From positions 62,001 through 126,000 of the forward strand of contig CAVZTX010000011.1 in NCBI GenBank assembly GCA_963778375.1: a stretch of 64,000 bases of DNA, read 5' to 3'. The DNA comes from CAVZTX01 sp963778375 (GTDB lineage: Bacteria; Chloroflexota; Ktedonobacteria; Ktedonobacterales; Ktedonobacteraceae). Below, piece by piece: positions 58,897 to 64,000 of the stretch (positions are counted from its first letter, which is position 1; each line of letters begins with the position of its first letter). A model generated the notes under the pieces. It did not search any database, had not been told where the DNA came from, and saw only the letters and a program-made list of their open reading frames with translations. The position numbers were made by a program, and so were the translations under genes.

Positions 58897-60159
58897 TCAC
58901 GGAGAAACCTCATTCAGGCGACGACGCAGAAAAGCCCGTTCACGCTCGTTCTGGCATAATTCAAGAGCCCGAACATAAGCAACGGCTGCCTCATCCAATC
59001 GTCCCGCACGCCGCAATAGATCAGCACGGGCGGCATGAAATAAGTAATAATCGTGCAGCTCTTTCTCCAATTCCGGTTGATTCAGCACCGCCAGCCCAGG
59101 CAGGGGACCATCTGCCATCGCTATGGCTACCGCCCGATTCAGCTCAATCACAGGCGAAGGCATCATTTTCATGAGTCCTCTGTACAGTGCAGCAATTTGT
59201 GCCCAATCTGTATCCTCAGGACGTTTTGCCTGGGCATGCAGAGCGCTAATCGCCGCTTGCAACTGGTAAGGGCCAGGTCGCCTCATATTCAAGGCCCGTT
59301 CTAAAAGTGATAGGCCCTCCTGTATCTCATTCTGATCCCAGAGCGAACGATCTTGCTCTTCCAGCAGCACCAACCCTCCCTCCGACCCCACACGCGCCTT
59401 ACTCCTCGAATCATGCAACAGCAATAATGCGAGCAAACCCAGCGCTTCTGGAATCTGGCGGTACAGCCCCTCCTCGGCCAATAGCATCACCAGTACTCGG
59501 GCCAGTCGAATCGCTTCTTCACACAGTTCCCGTCGAATCAACTCGTTTCCAGATGAGGCTGTATATCCTTCATTAAAAATAAGGTAGAGAACGCAAAACA
59601 CTGCTTCAAGACGTTCTTCCAGCAGATCATTTGGCGGCACACGGTACGGAATGCCAGCATCCCGTATCTTACGCTTGGCTCGTACCAGGCGCTGGGCCAT
59701 CGTTGGCAGTGGAACGAGAAAGGCATTGGCAATTTCGGGAGTGGATAACCCGCCGAGCGTATGCAGTGTGAGCGCAACCTGTGCCTCCATTGCCAGAGCT
59801 GGGTGACAACAAGTAAACATCAACTTTAGCCGCTCATCAGGGATCGCACGATCCTCCATCTCTTCGCTTCCTCCCTGCTCTTCCTGCTCAACCAGTTCCT
59901 GCATCAGAACCTGTTTGCGTGCCAGAGTATTCGTGCGGCGCAAGCGGTCGATAGCCTTGTGTCGCGCAGTAATAGTAATCCATGCACTCGGATTGCGGGG
60001 GACACCCTCTCGTGGCCAACGTTCAAGCGCCACAAGCATAGCATCCTGCAGCGCATCCTCCGCCAGCTCAAAATCCTTTATAGAACTAATGAGCGAAGCA
60101 AGAATGCGGTCAGCTTCCTTGTGAAAGGTATCTGCCACAATCCGGTGTATTGCGTCCAT
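58897..60159 (-). CDS. ECF42-type RNA polymerase sigma factor
   Basis: 420 residues. The sigma-2 region has FELAEDALQDAMLVALERWP and RNPSAWITITARHKAIDRLRR (about 28-72), and the sigma-4 region has LTLHTLGGLSTPEIANAFL and MAQRLVRAKRKIR (about 130-165). A long C-terminal extension of about 220 residues with a TPR-like end (FHAARADLLRRAGRLDEAAVAYVRALEL) and the conserved VAIAMADGPLPGLAVL defines ECF42. No anti-sigma factor is present; ECF42 proteins are thought to be controlled through this extension. It lies between two YCII/DGPF genes, seven bases after the first. Confidence 0.92.
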   Translation of the reverse strand: MDAIHRIVADTFHKEADRILASLISSIKDFELAEDALQDAMLVALERWPREGVPRNPSAWITITARHKAIDRLRRTNTLARKQVLMQELVEQEEQGGSEEMEDRAIPDERLKLMFTCCHPALAMEAQVALTLHTLGGLSTPEIANAFLVPLPTMAQRLVRAKRKIRDAGIPYRVPPNDLLEERLEAVFCVLYLIFNEGYTASSGNELIRRELCEEAIRLARVLVMLLAEEGLYRQIPEALGLLALLLLHDSRSKARVGSEGGLVLLEEQDRSLWDQNEIQEGLSLLERALNMRRPGPYQLQAAISALHAQAKRPEDTDWAQIAALYRGLMKMMPSPVIELNRAVAIAMADGPLPGLAVLNQPELEKELHDYYLFHAARADLLRRAGRLDEAAVAYVRALELCQNERERAFLRRRLNEVSP

Positions 60160-60165
60160 TTCCCT

Positions 60166-60528
60166 CTACTGGTTTTGCTCAAATTCCATGACCGGTCGAA
60201 TCTCGATGGATCCATAAGCCGCCCCAGGAATCTTAGCTGCAAGCTCAATCGCCTCATCAAGGTCTTTACAATTGAACTGGTAATATCCGCCAAGCTGTTC
60301 CTTCGTTTCGGCGAACGGGCCATCCGTTGTCAATATTTTACCATCCCGCACCCGTACAGTCGTCGCGGTATTGGTAGGCATGAGAGCTTCTCCGCCCTGT
60401 ACCTGAGCGCCTAGCCTCTTCAGTTCATCTCCGAAGGTATTATAGGCTTGATATATCTCTGCCTGTTGTTCCTGGCTCATCTGAGCATCAGCCACTTCAT
60501 CAGTGTAGATCAGCAATAAGTAGCGCAT
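60166..60528 (-). CDS. YCII/DGPF-family protein, first gene of the ECF42 operon
   Basis: 120 residues. The name motif is in TDGPFAETKEQLGGYY (about 69-84). MRYLLLIYTDE at the start and a C-terminal SIEIRPVMEF strand complete the ferredoxin-like fold. AAAGGGA precedes the ATG by six bases. Upstream lies a TGTCGA/CGTC promoter pair that fits ECF42 recognition, so the operon is probably autoregulated. Confidence 0.88.
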   Translation of the reverse strand: MRYLLLIYTDEVADAQMSQEQQAEIYQAYNTFGDELKRLGAQVQGGEALMPTNTATTVRVRDGKILTTDGPFAETKEQLGGYYQFNCKDLDEAIELAAKIPGAAYGSIEIRPVMEFEQNQ

Positions 60529-60589
60529 TGAATTCCCTTTCTGACTAGCAAAAGTTTTTGTGGGTGATCCATCTCACCCATCTATTAAA

Positions 60590-60618
60590 ACGACGAATGG
60601 GGCTTAAGTAAATCGACA
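60590..60618 (-). promoter_or_regulatory. Predicted ECF42-dependent promoter
   Basis: On the minus strand TGTCGA (60618-60613), a 17-base spacer and CGTCGT (60595-60590). Published work on ECF42, as I recall it, gives TGTCGA at -35 and CG(A/T)C at -10. The leader is about 55 bases. Confidence 0.6.
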
Positions 60619-60659
60619 GCTTTAGCAGTAAAAACGAGGGAAATTTCGAAAAGACAACA

Positions 60660-61700
60660 TTAACGAGGAATGCTCACATGAACACACGTCCCTTGTCCCG
60701 GGGAACTCTTAATAGTGAAGCTTCCATTCACCTGCGCTGCCCGTTCCTGCATTGAGCGCAAACCAAAATGCCCAGGAAATGAACCTGCCGGATCAAAGCC
60801 TCTCCCATCATCACGTACTTCAAAGATGATCTCGTGTTCCAGCTCTATCAGTCGAATTACCACAGTCCTTGCACGCGCATGCTTGACAATATTGTGGAAA
60901 GCCTCTTGTGCGATCCGATACAGAGCCTGTTTCATCTCAAGAGAGACATCCGGTTCACCGTTCAACTCTGCCTCAACCGTCAGCTTATACCGAGCGCGTA
61001 AAACCGCCACTTGCCTCTGCAGAGCGGCCACCAGTCCTTCCGTTGCCAGTGACTCTGGGCGCAGTTCGAAGATAAGCGCGCGCATCTCCGCAAGTCCTGC
61101 CTCGGCAAGTGTAATCACATACTCAGTTGAGGCCAAAGCCTGTTCACGCTCACTGCTCTCCAGCGCTTCATGAGCAGTTTGAGCACCAAGCCCAATCGCA
61201 TAGAGCGCCTGCGAGACCGAGTCATGTAACTCGCGGGCAAGTCGTTGCCGCTCTTGCAATGCCGCGAGTTCCTGCGCCTGTTCATAAAGCACACGTAGCT
61301 CGCGTTCACTGCGTCTCGCTTCCTCCGCACGTCGTCGCAATGATACAGCCAACTGGCCGGTAATGATAGCCGTAGCCAGGAAGACAACCAGCGTCATCAG
61401 ATCTTCAATTGTGATGACGACAAATGTATACGTAGGCGAAATCAGAAAGAAATCAAAAGCCAGCACAGCCAGCAGCGAAGCCAAGATAGCAGCATAGAGA
61501 CTACGCGTACTGGCTAAGGCTAAGATCACAAGCAGATAAACAAACGAGATGGTAGGGATTCGGGGATAAAGATGAACGACAGCGATGATGGCGGTAACCA
61601 ACGCCACCCCTGCAATAGCCAACAAGCTATCGATGATGTAGCGTCTCCAATGTGATGCCGAGATCTCGTGTTGCGAAGAAAACCGTTCAACTTGCTTCAT
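60660..61700 (-). CDS. Sensor histidine kinase (DUF4118 + HisKA_3/HATPase)
   Basis: 346 residues from ATG 61700. The N-terminal membrane region holds four helices of the KdpD/DUF4118 type (about 20-115). The dimerisation domain has ERQRLARELHDSVSQALYAIGL with the phosphorylated His (about 158). The ATPase domain has the N box EAFHNIVKHARA and the G box VRDDGRGFDPAG followed by GHFGLRSMQERA. This is the NarX/DesK-like class that pairs with LuxR-type regulators. The partner regulator is encoded just upstream on the same strand, 78 bases away. The stimulus is unknown. Confidence 0.93.
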   Translation of the reverse strand: MKQVERFSSQHEISASHWRRYIIDSLLAIAGVALVTAIIAVVHLYPRIPTISFVYLLVILALASTRSLYAAILASLLAVLAFDFFLISPTYTFVVITIEDLMTLVVFLATAIITGQLAVSLRRRAEEARRSERELRVLYEQAQELAALQERQRLARELHDSVSQALYAIGLGAQTAHEALESSEREQALASTEYVITLAEAGLAEMRALIFELRPESLATEGLVAALQRQVAVLRARYKLTVEAELNGEPDVSLEMKQALYRIAQEAFHNIVKHARARTVVIRLIELEHEIIFEVRDDGRGFDPAGSFPGHFGLRSMQERAAQVNGSFTIKSSPGQGTCVHVSIPR

Positions 61701-61778
61701 CACCCACTCCCATTCTCATCCTGCTCAAACAGTTACTAAGCGCACTTGGTAATAGCAGCACAATCTCCATGTCCTTCT

Positions 61779-62420
61779 TCAATGAAGTTCTTGATTGAAG
61801 ACCAGCCCAAGACGTTGCGCCGACAAAACCGCCTGTGTACGGCTCTGTACCCCCAGTTTCGCCAGAATATGCCGCACATGCGTCTTAACCGTATCCTCAA
61901 CAACATGCAAGTGACGTGCGATTTGTTTATTCGACTGCCCCTGGGCAAGCAAACGCAGTACCTCCGTTTCCCGCTCGGTCAATGGCTCCGGCAGTTCAGA
62001 TGCTCGTACTTCTCGCATTAGATACGCCGAAGCCTGAGGAGAAAGCTGAACCTGCCCCGCAGCCGCGGCTTTGATCGCTCGCCGTAGTTCGGAAGCTCGC
62101 GTATCCTTAAGCAGATAACCAATTGCCCCCGCCTTCACTACACCAACGACCGAAGCACTTTCCAGCACACTTGTAAGCGCGATGACCTCCGTTTCTGGCA
62201 GTTCCCGGCGGATAATTTCCGTTGCAGTAATCCCATCCATCACTGGTAAAAGCAAGTCCATCAACACTACATCGGGATGCAGTTCTCTCGCCAACTGCAC
62301 CGCCTCCTGACCATCAGCCGCCTCACCCACTACGGCTAGTTCCGGGTCGCGTCCCAGGAACATCCGCAATCCCTCACGTACAACGCTATGATCGTCAGCA
62401 ATCAACACACGAATCACCAT
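61779..62420 (-). CDS. NarL/FixJ-family response regulator
   Basis: 213 residues. The receiver domain (about 1-118) has the acidic pair in LIADDH and the phosphorylated Asp in VVLMDLLLPVMDG (about 55). The C-terminal LuxR-type helix-turn-helix (about 147-205) has LTERETEVLRLLAQGQSNKQIARHL and VEDTVKTHVRHILAKLGVQSR. AAAGGAGGAG seven bases before ATG 62420 excludes the ATG at 62459. It is first of the two-gene signalling operon. The targets are unknown; the divergent CPBP gene is one candidate. Confidence 0.94.
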   Translation of the reverse strand: MVIRVLIADDHSVVREGLRMFLGRDPELAVVGEAADGQEAVQLARELHPDVVLMDLLLPVMDGITATEIIRRELPETEVIALTSVLESASVVGVVKAGAIGYLLKDTRASELRRAIKAAAAGQVQLSPQASAYLMREVRASELPEPLTERETEVLRLLAQGQSNKQIARHLHVVEDTVKTHVRHILAKLGVQSRTQAVLSAQRLGLVFNQELH

Positions 62421-62663
62421 CGGCCCTCCTCCTTTCGAGTGAGAACGTTCTCCCACCAAAGAAGTATGCCATGTTCACTCTCTTGAGCGATTTGATAAGA
62501 AACGCTTCGCTTTATACTGTACCTGTCCCTTGAAAGCACTATGGAATGTATTTGATGTGTATAGTGTGTCGGCATGAGTTCACCAAGTTCCAGTGTATCA
62601 CAGAGATACGTCCAAACACCACCACATCAAGATACTAGATATTATCTATAAGGAGTAAACAAC

Positions 62664-63533
62664 ATGGTTTCATCTTCTCCACGTTCTTCATCGTTCGTGA
62701 AGCGCTATCAGATACCCATCTTCTTCGTTCTGGCCTACCTCCTAACATGGTTGGTCTGGGGCAGTCAAATTGCACAGCAACATGGATGGTTATCTTTTCA
62801 CATTCCCGATACCCTTGCATACTGGGCCCTCACCATCTCAGTGCTCATTGTAGCAAGTCTGGCTGGTGGCAAGGACGCGATTTTGGATATTGTACGCCGC
62901 ATCTTTCGCTGGCGCGTCGGCATCCAGTGGTACGCCCTTGCCCTCCTTGTGCCGGTCGTACTGGTGGTAGTCCCTGCTGTTGTCTACTGGCTCTTCGGCG
63001 GCCATGTTCCCATCAGTACCTATATGACACCATTTGGGGCGCTCATCTATGCTATCACGTTTGGGCCTGTCTCGTGGCTAACTGAAGAAACAGCGTGGCG
63101 AGGTTTTGCCCTGCCGCGTCTACAGGTGGGACGAAGTGCTTTAACCGCCAGCCTGATTCTCGGACTGCTCTGGGGCATATGGCATACCCCGCTGTTTTTT
63201 ATCGCGGGTACCGGGCAGTCTACATGGCCCTATGTAGGATTCTTGCTCTTCACGCTCGCCGAAAGCGTGCTGACTACCTGGATCTTCAACAACACACGAG
63301 GCAGTGTGCTGCTGGCAAACATCTTCCACATCGCCTCGAATATCACCCTTTCCTTCTTTGGCATATTGTCTGGCAGCATGGTTCTCTTCTGGCTGGGCGT
63401 CGTTGTCTACCTGATCGCCGCGATTATCGTGGTACTCGTGGCAGGTCCTGCACACCTCATGAGAGGGAAACCTGGGGACGAATCCGTGCTCGTTCCTCCA
63501 GGTTACGTTGCAAAAGAAAGCCTTGCTTTATAA
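62664..63533 (+). CDS. CPBP-family intramembrane metalloprotease
   Basis: 289 residues with about eight transmembrane helices. Abi/CAAX-protease motifs are TEETAWRGFALPRLQ (motif 1, Glu-Glu and Arg, about 135), LLWGIWHTPLFF (motif 2, about 170) and NIFHIASN (motif 3, about 215). The substrate is unknown; relatives process membrane peptides or proteins. AAGGAG precedes the ATG. It is divergent from the two-component operon. Confidence 0.88.
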   Translation: MVSSSPRSSSFVKRYQIPIFFVLAYLLTWLVWGSQIAQQHGWLSFHIPDTLAYWALTISVLIVASLAGGKDAILDIVRRIFRWRVGIQWYALALLVPVVLVVVPAVVYWLFGGHVPISTYMTPFGALIYAITFGPVSWLTEETAWRGFALPRLQVGRSALTASLILGLLWGIWHTPLFFIAGTGQSTWPYVGFLLFTLAESVLTTWIFNNTRGSVLLANIFHIASNITLSFFGILSGSMVLFWLGVVVYLIAAIIVVLVAGPAHLMRGKPGDESVLVPPGYVAKESLAL

Positions 63534-63671
63534 AAAGCCCTTGCAAGGAAGAGGGCTCAAATCTTCCTGTGGGTAGTAATTATGGCACTGGCTGCACCCT
63601 TATCCTCTGGTCAACTGTGATCGGAACACTTCTGCAAGTTCGTGCAAGGCTCCACTAGATAGAGGTTAGTT

Positions 63672-64000
63672 ATGGCAATTGCTGAGAAAACATCACAGCG
63701 TGAACCAGATATATATGAAGACGCTCTTCATGAAAGAGGCACAGATACAACACGCATACAAGCCCTAAGCGATGCCGTCTTTGCAGTTGCCATCACCTTG
63801 CTCGTCATCGACATCAAAGTACCCGATATTGGCAAAACCCTCGATATCAACCACGCCTTGCTTGCAGCATTAGCAAGCCGTTTCCCCGACATATTAAGCT
63901 ACATCATTAGCTTTCTTGTGATCGGTATGTACTGGAGGGCGCATCATCGCATCTTTCAGTACATCGAACGTTACGATACAACGCTGCTCAGGCTCAACAT
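63672..64000 (+). CDS. TMEM175/DUF1211-family membrane protein (partial, runs off the window)
   Basis: Only the first 109 codons are present. After a hydrophilic start the sequence reads TTRIQALSDAVFAVAITLLVI (about 26-46), the hallmark first helix of the TMEM175/DUF1211 family, and later YWRAHHRIFQYIERYDTTLL. Bacterial members form potassium-selective channels. The ATG at 63672 has AGAGG upstream, 138 bases after the CPBP gene. The C-terminal half lies beyond base 64000. Confidence 0.85.
   Translation, partial: MAIAEKTSQREPDIYEDALHERGTDTTRIQALSDAVFAVAITLLVIDIKVPDIGKTLDINHALLAALASRFPDILSYIISFLVIGMYWRAHHRIFQYIERYDTTLLRLN

Overview
The window looks like chromosomal backbone from a bacterium of the phylum Chloroflexota, most likely class Ktedonobacteria. 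This is inferred from gene content, not from a marker search: moderate GC, an actinobacterial-style FhaA-FhaB-FtsW cluster, OpcA beside Zwf, an EtfBA/EtfD set, a DUF4331 protein with a small Tat-exported partner, and long Ser-Pro linkers in a secreted protein. No rRNA, tRNA, CRISPR array, transposase, prophage or plasmid function was seen.

Layout. 39-4736: etfB, etfA, a HAD hydrolase and a membrane Fe-S oxidoreductase (EtfD/FadF type), the electron path from acyl-CoA dehydrogenases to quinone. 5042-7525 (minus): a secreted allene-oxide-cyclase-like protein, an acyl-CoA dehydrogenase and a P-loop kinase. 7911-16083: nusA, ylxR, infB, rbfA, nrnA, truB, ribF, the classic transcription/translation cluster. 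It has a strong promoter and leader hairpin before nusA and a terminator-like hairpin before infB. 16145-20828: two FHA proteins, FtsW/RodA and an unknown acidic coiled-coil protein. 20868-24317: a LapA-like protein and mutS, which is split by a one-base frameshift. 24565-27368 (minus): two unknown genes, then DUF4331 with its Tat partner. 28025-33583: tal, zwf, opcA, pgl, rpe (oxidative pentose phosphate pathway). 33627-36317: a large exported metallophosphoesterase with four C-terminal repeats. 36784-39642: a SEC59-like lipid kinase, an S58 peptidase, a small membrane protein and a Nudix hydrolase. 40248-49563: rpsA, clpC, radA, a PIN/TRAM protein, ispD, ispF and an FMN reductase. 49575-56577: tatA, then a beta-glucoside cassette (GH1, two permeases, binding protein) divergent from a LacI regulator. 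56784-60528: a frameshifted unknown gene, adenosine deaminase, and an ECF42 sigma factor between two YCII/DGPF proteins. 60660-64000: a histidine kinase/response regulator pair, a CPBP protease and the start of a TMEM175-type channel.

Two features cut across the whole window. First, a family of short non-coding elements begins with GTAGGG and sits at gene ends. In two cases it supplies the TAG stop codon of the gene before it. Second, two genes (mutS and the gene at 56784-57277) are each broken by one missing base, which could be real decay or sequencing error.

There is no obvious defence island or mobile system. The best leads are the dispersed repeat family, the FHA/FtsW/coiled-coil cluster, the ECF42 module with a matching promoter, the infB leader, and a possible small RNA near 50060-50225.
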